Shown: positions 1 to 5,594 of the stretch, piece after piece
How positions within the stretch are numbered: position 1 is the first letter of the stretch
Layout: the number at the start of each line of letters is the position of its first letter
Source of the DNA: Candidatus Avipropionibacterium avicola
Lineage (GTDB): Bacteria > Actinomycetota > Actinomycetes > Propionibacteriales > Propionibacteriaceae
Direction of reading: 5' to 3'
Assembly (NCBI GenBank): GCA_018715445.1
Contig: DVLP01000156.1
Span: forward strand, 1 to 9,567
DNA length: 9,567 nt
Position numbers and translations under genes: made by a program
The notes under the pieces: model-generated
The model's input: the letters and a program-made list of their open reading frames with translations, nothing else
Database searches by the model: none
What the model was told of the DNA's origin: nothing

Positions 1-410
1 TGCTCTGGCACCTCACCCGGGTCCAGGACGACCACGTGTCCGATGTCGCCGGGCACGAGCAGGTCTGGACCTCCCAGGGCTGGTACGGACGGTTCGGTCT
101 GCCGTTCCCACCGGAAGCACACGGCTACGGACACACCACCGAGGAGGTCGGGCAGGTCCGCGGGCTGTCGGCCGAGGACCTGCTCGGCTACCACGAGGCC
201 GTCCATGCCCACACCGTCGAGGTGCTGTCCGCACTGGACGACGGCGACCACGACCGGATCGTCGACACCAGCTGGGACCCGCCGGTCACCGTCGGTGTGC
301 GCCTGGTCAGTGTGATCGCCGACGACCTGGAGCACGTCGGTCAGGCCGCCTACCTCAAGGGCGTGCTGGCACGACGTCGTCGGCAGGCTGGTGCAGCCGA
401 CGGGACCTGA
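1..410 (+). CDS. DinB_2/DUF664-family protein, 3' part
   Basis: The reading frame is already open at the window edge (first full codon at base 3), so the start and roughly the first 50-60 residues lie outside; the GTG at 36 is internal. The visible part opens with WHLTRVQDDHV and ends with a DDLEHVGQAAYLKG helix. In the DinB/DUF664 four-helix-bundle superfamily, His residues in these two places are usual divalent-metal ligands. Actinobacterial members include mycothiol-dependent transferases and isomerases, but most are uncharacterised and no substrate can be read here. The protein should be cytoplasmic, as no signal peptide or membrane segment is visible. The Arg-rich tail (ARRRRQ) and stop overlap the end of the converging transporter remnant by 56 bases. 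Family assignment is fairly secure; the precise reaction is unknown. Confidence 0.85.
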   Translation, partial: LWHLTRVQDDHVSDVAGHEQVWTSQGWYGRFGLPFPPEAHGYGHTTEEVGQVRGLSAEDLLGYHEAVHAHTVEVLSALDDGDHDRIVDTSWDPPVTVGVRLVSVIADDLEHVGQAAYLKGVLARRRRQAGAADGT

Positions 411-1393
411 ACCGTGGATGGGTGAGGACAAAGGTCACGACCACCGCCATCACCACCGCGCCGACCAGCACCGGCAGCGGAGCCCACAGGCCGTACAGGG
501 CCGTGCTCGCCGTCGGTGCGATGACGAAGGTGAGTCCGTTCGTCGCGCCGATCAGCCCGGCCAGGCCACCCTGCTCCTCGCGGCTGACCAGCAGGGTCGG
601 GCCTGCCGTGTAGCCGGGCATCGCGGTCCCCAGTCCGAGACCGATCAGAGCGATCGCCACCAACAGTGGTGTCGCCCCGAGGTCGGCCCCAGCAGCACGA
701 AACCGGCCAGGGCCACCGAGCCTCCCACCCGGAGCAGGGTCGGTGGCGTCCATCTGCTGCGGGGACCACGACGGTCTGGGCCAGCACCATCCCGACCCCG
801 ACCGCCAGCAGGGCACCGCCGGTCACCAGTCCGGTCGTGTCGGCATCGAGCTGGAGGCGGTCCTGGACCAGGAAGCCGGTGACGACCTGGATGAAGCCCA
901 GCGCGGTGAACATGCCGAAGCCGGCGAGCAGGAACGGCCACACCCGGCGGTCCAGTGGACTGACCATGGCCGGCGTGGCGATCAACTCGTGGCGGGGTTC
1001 ACGGCGCAACCGAGTCGCCAACAGCACCAGGGCGGCGGTCAGCAGCAGCGGGACCGCAACCAATGGGGTGATGAGTCCGAACGCCGACAGCACCCCACCG
1101 ACGATCGAACCTCCCACCATCGCCACCCCTTGGACGGCACCGACCCCGGCCATCCCCTTGACCCGTGCGGCTTCATCGGTGGTGACGTCGGCGATGTAGG
1201 CCTGCGCGGTCGGGGTGACCGCGGCGATCGCGGCACCGAAACTGACTCCGCGCAGCACGACGAAGCAGGCGAACAAGGCCGTACCGGTGAGGATCCCGGC
1301 CATCCCGAGCCGTGCCACCAGGGCGAACAGGGCCATCGCCGTCGTCGCCAGAACCGCGACGAGCTGACCGTCTCGCTGGAGGGCTTCGTCCAC
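355..1393 (-). pseudogene. MFS transporter remnant: 5'-truncated and twice frameshifted
   Basis: Three reading frames must be joined to recover one major facilitator protein. Frame one runs from about 1393 to about 765 (LFALVARLGMAG ... GMVLAQTVVVP), frame two from about 760 to about 680 (RWTPPTLLRVGG ... LLGPTSG), and frame three from about 675 to the stop at 355 (ATPLLVAIALIGLGLG ... FVLTHPRFR). Each switch is explained by loss of one base: in the G4 run at 761-764 and in the C4 run at 675-678 (+ strand). The 5' end is also missing. The frame is open only to about 1437 and begins just before what looks like transmembrane helix 3, so the usual first two helices are absent and no ribosome binding site is evident; 1393 marks a possible GTG. 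The rest reads as hydrophobic helices typical of drug-efflux-like MFS proteins, and the substrate is unknown. The combined lesions indicate a dead gene, although either frameshift alone could be a homopolymer sequencing error. Confidence 0.8.
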
Positions 1394-1422
1394 CGCACCG
1401 CGAGCTGACCGGGGTGCACCGC

Positions 1423-1466
1423 GTTGGCCGGGAGTTCACCGCGGGTTCATCCGGGATCGGTACCCT
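1423..1466 (+). promoter_or_regulatory. PepSY lipoprotein promoter with 11-bp direct repeats (OmpR/PhoP-like box)
   Basis: Two adjacent 11-mers, GTTCACCGCGG (1434-1444) and GTTCATCCGGG (1445-1455), share GTTCAYC in exact 11-bp phase. A weaker third copy, GTTGGCCGGGA, precedes them at 1423-1433. A -10-like TACCCT lies at 1461-1466, five bases after the last repeat, so the repeats cover the -35 region, where no good hexamer is seen. This is the arrangement of an activator site. Tandem 11-bp repeats are the binding mode of OmpR-family regulators, and the GTTCA core resembles the Streptomyces PhoP box. The regulator's identity is inferred. Confidence 0.5.
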
Positions 1467-1476
1467 GAATGCAGAC

Positions 1477-1495
1477 GCCTCGGCCACCCCGAGGC
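1477..1495 (+). other. Perfect stem-loop near the 5' end of the PepSY mRNA
   Basis: GCCTCGG (1477-1483) and CCGAGGC (1489-1495) form a perfect 7-bp inverted repeat with a 5-base loop. It starts a few bases after the transcription start expected from the -10 at 1461-1466 and ends nine bases before the AGGAG at 1504-1508. It could stabilise the transcript or modulate translation; no known riboswitch is recognised. Confidence 0.4.
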
Positions 1496-1513
1496 CCGAG
1501 AGCAGGAGTCCTC

Positions 1514-2206
1514 ATGCCCGTGCGCCAACGGTTCAGTTCTGTGATGACGGCCCGTACGGCCTCAATCGCGATCGCCGGAGCAGCGGCGCTCGGGCTCGTG
1601 GCCTGCAGCTCACCCGGTGATGCGCAGCCCCAGGACACCCCTGGCTCGGTGGTCACCGAGACGACCACGCCCCAGTCCTCGGAGTCGCCGACCGCACCGG
1701 AGTCCAGCCCCAGTCAGCAGGAGAGCCCCAGTCAGCAGGAGAGCACGTCCGGCCAGGAGCGGGACCTGCGTTCGACGGAGGTCCCGGTCAGTTGGCAGGA
1801 CGCGATCGAGGCAGCCCAGGCGAAGTTCGACGGTGATCCGACCTCGGTCAAGCTCGAGTGGGAGCGCGGCGAGCTGCGCTACAGCGTGGAGTTGGTCTCC
1901 GACACCGAGGAGTACGAGGCCACGATCGACCCGCAGAGCGGGGATGTCGTGCGCGAGGACACCGAGACCCTCGACGGCGACGACCGAGCCGAGGCCCAGG
2001 AGGACGTCTTCGACCCGAGTGAGGTCGTCAGCCTGGACGAGGCCATGAAGGCCGCCCTGGCCGAGGCCGACGGGCCGATCACCGAGTGGAAGCTCGAGGG
2101 ATCGCACGGCAAGGTGTACTACCAGTTCGACATCGTCAACGGCAACGACGAGGTCGAGGCGATCATCGACGCCCTGACCGGCAAGTTCGTCGAGTTCGAC
2201 GACTGA
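1514..2206 (+). CDS. Lipoprotein with two PepSY domains
   Basis: A 230-residue predicted lipoprotein. A short basic N-terminus and hydrophobic stretch lead to a lipobox LVAC with Cys31 as the lipid-modified residue. A Ser/Gln/Glu/Pro-rich linker of about 60 residues follows, containing a duplicated SPSQQE. Two PepSY-type domains come next, at about 92-149 (SWQDAIEAA ... ATIDPQSGDVV) and 171-230 (SLDEAMKAAL ... AIIDALTGKFVEF). PepSY domains are often found on secreted or membrane proteins and are thought to inhibit proteases or sense envelope conditions; the partner is not known here. The mature protein is strongly acidic. ATG 1514 is chosen because AGGAG lies five bases upstream. An in-frame ATG at 1469 is only two bases after the -10 and would lie upstream of the transcript. 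The stop is one base from the stop of the converging erm gene. Confidence 0.9.
   Translation: MPVRQRFSSVMTARTASIAIAGAAALGLVACSSPGDAQPQDTPGSVVTETTTPQSSESPTAPESSPSQQESPSQQESTSGQERDLRSTEVPVSWQDAIEAAQAKFDGDPTSVKLEWERGELRYSVELVSDTEEYEATIDPQSGDVVREDTETLDGDDRAEAQEDVFDPSEVVSLDEAMKAALAEADGPITEWKLEGSHGKVYYQFDIVNGNDEVEAIIDALTGKFVEFDD
1706..1741 (+). repeat. 18-bp perfect tandem duplication in the lipoprotein linker
   Basis: Two identical 18-bp units, 1706-1723 and 1724-1741, each begin AGCCCCAGTC and encode SPSQQE. They fall in the disordered linker between the lipid anchor and the first PepSY domain. An in-frame duplication there would change only the reach of the domain from the membrane. Confidence 0.85.
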
Positions 2207-2207
2207 C

Positions 2208-3005
2208 TCACGTCCTGTTCCTGACCACCTGCCAGAGGGCGGCCCACTGCCGCGACGTCAGGTCACGCGGTTTGGCCCGTCGATCGGCCCCGCAGCTCGC
2301 GAGCATGCGGTGGGCGACGCGTGCCGAGGTGAGCCGGGTCAGGATGGCCCGCAGCCCAGCGCCGCGGCTGGTGAACACCTCGGCGACGAATCGCTCGTAG
2401 CGGCGTCGCTCGGTCGTCGGGACCAGCGGCGTGGCACGTCGGTCGATGCCCAGCACTCCGCCGTCGACGCTGGGGGCCGGGTGGAACCCGTGCGCCGGAA
2501 CCCTTCCGTACAAGGTGAAATCGAACCAGGGGCCGGCCTGGGCGGTCATCATGGTGCTGCCTCCGACCCCGGCCCGTTTGCGCGCCACCTCCCACTGCAG
2601 CAACACCACCGCGTGACGCCAGTCGTGGCTGCGCAGGAGTTTGCGCAGCAGGGGAGTGGTCAGGTGGAACGGCAGGTTGCCGACCACCACGTCCTGGCCG
2701 AAGCGGATGTCCAGCGCGTCGGCATGCACGACCTCGACCCGGGGGAAGCGGCGTCGTAGGCCGGCGATGCGGTGAGGGTCGAGCTCCACCGCCACGACAG
2801 GCCGACCCAGCCGGGAGAGCCCGGCAGTGAGGGCGCCGTCACCGGGACCGATCTCCAGGATGGAGCCGTCGGTCGCGGCGACCAGGTCGGTGAGCAGGCG
2901 CACCGTGGGCCGGTGGCGGAGGAAGTTCTGGCCGAGCTCGTGTCGGCCGTGTCGTTGGGGGGACCGAGGTCGGGGCGAGTGGGTGGCGCGGTTGTGACGA
3001 GGCAT
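2208..3005 (-). CDS. erm: Erm-family 23S rRNA (adenine-N6) dimethyltransferase
   Basis: A 265-residue SAM-dependent methyltransferase of the Erm/KsgA family. Members methylate A2058 of 23S rRNA (E. coli numbering), giving resistance to macrolides, lincosamides and streptogramin B. Visible motifs are GQNFL (25-29), the SAM loop EIGPGDGALT (51-60), acidic E74 for the SAM ribose, HADALD (94-99), and catalytic NLPFH (110-114), whose Phe113 would stack on the target adenine. QWEVARKRAGVG at 137-148 and the following STMMTAQ match Erm(X)-type enzymes rather than the housekeeping KsgA. The N-terminus has a 20-residue basic, His/Arg-rich extension before GRHELGQNFL, as in actinobacterial Erm proteins. 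GGAG seven bases upstream supports ATG 3005. The gene has its own promoter and a structured leader, and its base composition matches its neighbours, so recent acquisition is not indicated. Mono- versus dimethylation cannot be judged. Confidence 0.92.
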   Translation of the reverse strand: MPRHNRATHSPRPRSPQRHGRHELGQNFLRHRPTVRLLTDLVAATDGSILEIGPGDGALTAGLSRLGRPVVAVELDPHRIAGLRRRFPRVEVVHADALDIRFGQDVVVGNLPFHLTTPLLRKLLRSHDWRHAVVLLQWEVARKRAGVGGSTMMTAQAGPWFDFTLYGRVPAHGFHPAPSVDGGVLGIDRRATPLVPTTERRRYERFVAEVFTSRGAGLRAILTRLTSARVAHRMLASCGADRRAKPRDLTSRQWAALWQVVRNRT

Positions 3006-3035
3006 GGAAGGGCTCCGGGAAGGACGGTACGGCCA

Positions 3036-3056
3036 TGCTGCAGCCGAACTGCAGCA
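3036..3056 (-). promoter_or_regulatory. Stem-loop in the erm 5' leader, candidate attenuator
   Basis: In the transcript, TGCTGCAG (3056-3049) and CTGCAGCA (3043-3036) form a perfect 8-bp stem with loop TTCGG. The 3' arm also contributes to GCATGG (3038-3033), which is fully complementary to CCATGC at 3007-3002. That second segment contains the erm start codon, so two mutually exclusive foldings are possible. Translational attenuation is well known for erm genes, but the arrangement here is not the classic four-segment ermC leader. Confidence 0.45.
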
Positions 3057-3083
3057 GGTTCGTGGAACTCGACATGGGACTGG

Positions 3084-3120
3084 AGCCTAAGCGGCTCCTG
3101 GTCCGATGACAACGGGGTTT
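3084..3120 (-). promoter_or_regulatory. erm promoter, possibly WhiB7-type
   Basis: Read on the minus strand, TTGTCA (3112-3107) and TAGGCT (3089-3084) are separated by exactly 17 bp, a near-consensus SigA-type promoter placing transcription start near 3077-3075. Upstream of the -35 is AAA (3120-3118) followed by CCCCG. In mycobacteria, WhiB7 targets carry an A-rich motif a few bases before a TTG -35, so the position fits, but the motif is only partly A/T. A 6-bp dyad, GGAGCC/GGCTCC (3082-3087 and 3093-3098), straddles the -10 and could be an operator. Confidence 0.65.
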
Positions 3121-3133
3121 GTGGCCCGATCCG

Positions 3134-4753
3134 TCAGCCCTGGGAGGCAGCGGCCTCCTGGAGCTCAGCGGCGATGGCGTCGCCGACATCCTTGCGCCAG
3201 GACTCGGCGAAGCCCTCCCACTCGGTGACCGGCTTCTCCCCGAGCAGGATGCTGCGCTCCAGGTCGCTGCGACGGGCGCCCCAGGTCGCGCCACGGCCCT
3301 GCGCGGTCTCGGAGTACAACCCGGTGGAAGCGTTGACCGTCCCGTTGGGGATCGCCTCGCTGAGATAGGCGTGCTGGCGCTCGACCAGGTCCTGGCGGCC
3401 GGGCACGTACAACACGTTCTGCGAGCCGGCGCCCACGTAGGGCCACCCGATCAGTGCCTCGGAGGCCTTGTCCGGCAGGAAGGTCGGTTCCCCGTCCTCG
3501 AAGCTGAAGGTCTGGCCCTCGAGGCCGTACGCGATGTCGAGGTACTGCTGGGTGCCGAACGGTGAGGCGATGTAGTCGACGATCCGCAGTGCCTCGTGCA
3601 GTCGTTCGTCGGAGGCCTGCTTCTTGATGCCGATGAAGTCTCCGAAACCGGCCTGACCGAGGTAGCTGCTCGCCGCGCCACCACCGTCCCAGCGCGGCAG
3701 CGCGATCACCCCGGTGTCGAACTCCGGGTTGGATCGGGCGTAGTTGCTCCACATCGCGAAGCCCTGGATCAACAACGGTGTCACCCCGGCCCGGAACCAG
3801 TTGTGGTTCTGGCCGGGATCGGAGAAGGCATTGGGGTGCATGTACCCGGCCTGGACGATCTTGGCGGCTTCCTCCAGGGCCAGCACCGACTGCTCGGCAC
3901 TGATCTCGTTGACGAACTGGTCACCCTCGCGGGCCCAGCCGTTGGGGGCGCCCATCATCTCGCGCACCGCGCGCAGCAACCATCCGGTCGGGTCGCCGCC
4001 CATGGCGAAGACGTTGTCCTTCCGGTCGGTGAGGGTGTCGAGCAGGTCGACGAAGTCCTTGCCGTCACGCAACTCGAGGTTGGACTCCAGTCCGTGCTCG
4101 GCCAGCAGGTCGCCGCGGGCGAGCATCACGCGACCGGCCGGCGGGCGTGGCTGGGGGATCCCCCAGATCCGACCGTTGACCCGGGCGACGTCCCAGTTGG
4201 CGTCGGTGAAGCTGGCCAGCGCCGGGTACTGGGTGATGTTGTCCCCGGCCAGGACCTCGGTCAGGTCGGTGAACTCCTTCTCCAACAGCTGGGGCAGCTG
4301 GGCGACCCCGGTGATCTGGACGAAGTCGGGCAGCTCGCCACCGGCCACCGTGACCTGGAACTTGTCGCGGTACTCGGTGCTGATGATCGAGGTGTCCTGC
4401 AGGTCGTTGCCGGCCTGCTCGCGGAAATGGGCGTAGACCGGGTTCGAGCTGGGCGGGATGCTGGGCGGATCGCCCTGCAGCAGTGCGGTGAAGGTGTCGG
4501 TCTGTGGCAGGGGGAACCCGTCCCGTACGACCGGAGGGTCCGGGAAGCTGAAGTAGCCGTTGATCACGCCCGACTCATCGCCGGGCAGATCCGGGGTGAC
4601 CCCGTCGAACGGGACGTGGGCCGGTGGCTCCACTGCTGCGGTGTCATCGCTCGCGGACCCACCTCCGGAGCCGGTCCGGCAGGCCGTGGCGGCGACGGCG
4701 GCCGAGGCGGCCGACAGGGTCAACAGGGTGCGACGGTGCAGTGTGCGGGTCAT
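3134..4753 (-). CDS. Extracellular solute-binding lipoprotein, LplA-type ABC sugar receptor
   Basis: A 539-residue family-1-like solute-binding protein, a typical size for LplA/LipO-type oligosaccharide receptors. The signal peptide has a twin-arginine-like RRTLL (7-11), a hydrophobic run, and a lipobox-like ATAC with Cys25; Ala at the -3 position is less usual than Leu. A Gly/Ser-rich tether follows. The core contains family-like stretches such as DTFTALLQG, ELPDFVQI, NGRIWGIPQPRP, and an FGDFIGIKK near residue 370. Family members capture carbohydrate outside the membrane and deliver it to two permeases of the LplB/YtcP type. No permease, ATPase or glycosidase gene is present here, so it is an orphan that may serve a transporter encoded elsewhere. 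GAGAGG six bases before ATG 4753 supports the start. A LacI-type palindrome overlaps its likely promoter. The ligand cannot be read. Confidence 0.88.
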   Translation of the reverse strand: MTRTLHRRTLLTLSAASAAVAATACRTGSGGGSASDDTAAVEPPAHVPFDGVTPDLPGDESGVINGYFSFPDPPVVRDGFPLPQTDTFTALLQGDPPSIPPSSNPVYAHFREQAGNDLQDTSIISTEYRDKFQVTVAGGELPDFVQITGVAQLPQLLEKEFTDLTEVLAGDNITQYPALASFTDANWDVARVNGRIWGIPQPRPPAGRVMLARGDLLAEHGLESNLELRDGKDFVDLLDTLTDRKDNVFAMGGDPTGWLLRAVREMMGAPNGWAREGDQFVNEISAEQSVLALEEAAKIVQAGYMHPNAFSDPGQNHNWFRAGVTPLLIQGFAMWSNYARSNPEFDTGVIALPRWDGGGAASSYLGQAGFGDFIGIKKQASDERLHEALRIVDYIASPFGTQQYLDIAYGLEGQTFSFEDGEPTFLPDKASEALIGWPYVGAGSQNVLYVPGRQDLVERQHAYLSEAIPNGTVNASTGLYSETAQGRGATWGARRSDLERSILLGEKPVTEWEGFAESWRKDVGDAIAAELQEAAASQG

Positions 4754-4779
4754 CGATGGCCTCTCACGGTGGGACAGGT

Positions 4780-4798
4780 GGACGTGGACACCACGTCC
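4780..4798 (-). other. Perfect inverted repeat in the 5' UTR of the binding-protein gene
   Basis: GGACGTGG and CCACGTCC (+ strand 4780-4787 and 4791-4798) form a perfect 8-bp dyad with a 3-base centre. It lies between the predicted transcription start (about 4805) and the ribosome binding site (4765-4760). It could be a leader hairpin or a second operator for a dimeric repressor; the sequence does not decide between them. Confidence 0.45.
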
Positions 4799-4811
4799 GG
4801 CAGCTGAGGTC

Positions 4812-4848
4812 AGCCTGTCACGGACCCATCACACGTGCAACCGGTTGC
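4812..4848 (-). promoter_or_regulatory. Binding-protein promoter overlapped by a LacI-family operator
   Basis: The palindrome GCAACCGGTTGC (4837-4848) is perfect over 12 bp with a central CG, the hallmark of LacI/GalR-family operators. On the minus strand, TTGCAC (4840-4835) and CAGGCT (4817-4812) are spaced 17 bp and form a plausible promoter. The operator therefore overlaps the -35, a repressor arrangement. Sugar-responsive control of the binding protein follows as inference. No LacI-type gene is in the window. Confidence 0.6.
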
Positions 4849-4930
4849 GGTCGCCGGTGGGACCGGGAAAGCGACTCCCGTGCCGCAGGCTGGAGTCTGG
4901 AACCGGTGCAGCGACGACGGGCGGCGGGCA

Positions 4931-4936
4931 TAGGCT
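4931..4936 (+). promoter_or_regulatory. lipB -10 element, implying a leaderless mRNA
   Basis: TAGGCT lies seven bases before the lipB ATG at 4944, the same hexamer as the erm -10. Transcription would start at or next to the A of ATG. No purine-rich ribosome binding site precedes the start, as expected for a leaderless transcript. The -35 region (about 4907-4913) has no strong hexamer. Confidence 0.6.
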
Positions 4937-4943
4937 GGCGGGC

Positions 4944-5594
4944 ATGCTCGAACGCGCCCTCGCCCGCCGTCCGCTCAGACTGCTCCAGGACGATTCGGTC
5001 GACTACACCGAGGCGATGGCACGGATGGCGGAGCTGGTCGAGCAGCGCAAGGCCGACGAGATCGACGACACGCTCTGGTTGCTGAGCCATCCGCAGGTCT
5101 TCACCGTCGGGCGACGGACCCGGCCCGAGCATCTCCCCGAGCCCGCCCGCGGCGTCCCCGTGGTCGAGACCAACCGCGGTGGCCAGCTCACCTACCACGG
5201 CCCCGGCCAGTTGGTCGGCTATCTGGTGGTGCGCCTGGGCGAGGACGAGGGGATCGTGGACTACGTCCGCGAGGTGGAGCTCCGCCTGATCGAGGCCCTG
5301 GGTCGGCTCGGGCTGCCTGCCGAACGCCGTGACACCCCGCCGGGCGAGGAACTGCTCACCGGGGTCTGGACCACGCAGACCAGCCGCAAGATCGTGTCGA
5401 TCGGGATGCGTCAGAGCCGCGGGGTCACCAGCCACGGTTTCGCCCTGAACGTCGACGGCGACCTCACCCCGTGGCACTGGGCGGTCGCGTGCGGCCTGCC
5501 CGATGTCGACATGACCTCGATCGCCCGCGAGCTGGGGCAGGCCTCGATGGCCGACACCCGTACCGCCGTACGGACCGCCTTCGAGGCCAGTTGA
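4944..5594 (+). CDS. lipB: Octanoyl-[acyl carrier protein]:protein N-octanoyltransferase LipB
   Basis: A 216-residue cytoplasmic enzyme that moves octanoyl from acyl carrier protein to the lipoyl-domain lysine of dehydrogenase complexes (pyruvate, 2-oxoglutarate, glycine cleavage), the first step of de novo lipoate synthesis before LipA. The family signature RGGQLTYHGPGQLVGY (78-93, with H85) is complete. The catalytic pair is present: Lys149 in TSRKIVSIG and Cys183 in AVACGLPDVD. Their 34-residue spacing equals that of E. coli Lys135/Cys169. HGFALNVDGDL (164-174) is also typical. The length is normal. ATG 4944 is chosen because homology begins just after it and a TAGGCT box lies seven bases upstream; the frame is open further upstream but non-homologous. 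No lipA is next to it. Its stop overlaps the next gene's start. Confidence 0.96.
   Translation: MLERALARRPLRLLQDDSVDYTEAMARMAELVEQRKADEIDDTLWLLSHPQVFTVGRRTRPEHLPEPARGVPVVETNRGGQLTYHGPGQLVGYLVVRLGEDEGIVDYVREVELRLIEALGRLGLPAERRDTPPGEELLTGVWTTQTSRKIVSIGMRQSRGVTSHGFALNVDGDLTPWHWAVACGLPDVDMTSIARELGQASMADTRTAVRTAFEAS

Noticed and set aside
675..764. Programmed ribosomal frameshifting in the MFS gene
   Set aside because: There are no slippery heptamers or stimulatory hairpins of known type, two shifts would be needed, and the gene also lacks its 5' end.
743..1408. Long plus-strand open frames across the MFS remnant
   Set aside because: They are rich in Gly, Gln, His and Arg with no family features, the usual antisense shadow of a high-GC membrane protein gene.
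2208..3005. KsgA/RsmA (16S rRNA dimethyltransferase) as an alternative call
   Set aside because: The NLPFH motif and the QWEVARKRAG segment with a basic GRHELGQNFL N-terminus fit Erm(X)-type enzymes; KsgA normally has NLPY and a different segment there.
3596..4807. A 400-codon plus-strand frame opposite the binding-protein gene
   Set aside because: Its composition is that of an antisense shadow; the minus-strand frame has a signal peptide, ribosome binding site and family motifs.
4803..4814. Short dyad GCTGA-GG-TCAGC near the binding-protein transcription start
   Set aside because: Arms of only five bases occur often by chance in this GC-rich sequence, so I do not list it as a site.
4873..4897. 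GACTCC/GGAGTC inverted repeat with a 13-base centre upstream of lipB
   Set aside because: The arms are six bases with a long centre, and it is neither placed over a clear promoter element nor followed by a T tract.
4560..4943. Upstream extension of the lipB frame
   Set aside because: It runs antisense through the start of the binding-protein gene, has no LipB homology, and lies before the lipB -10 box.
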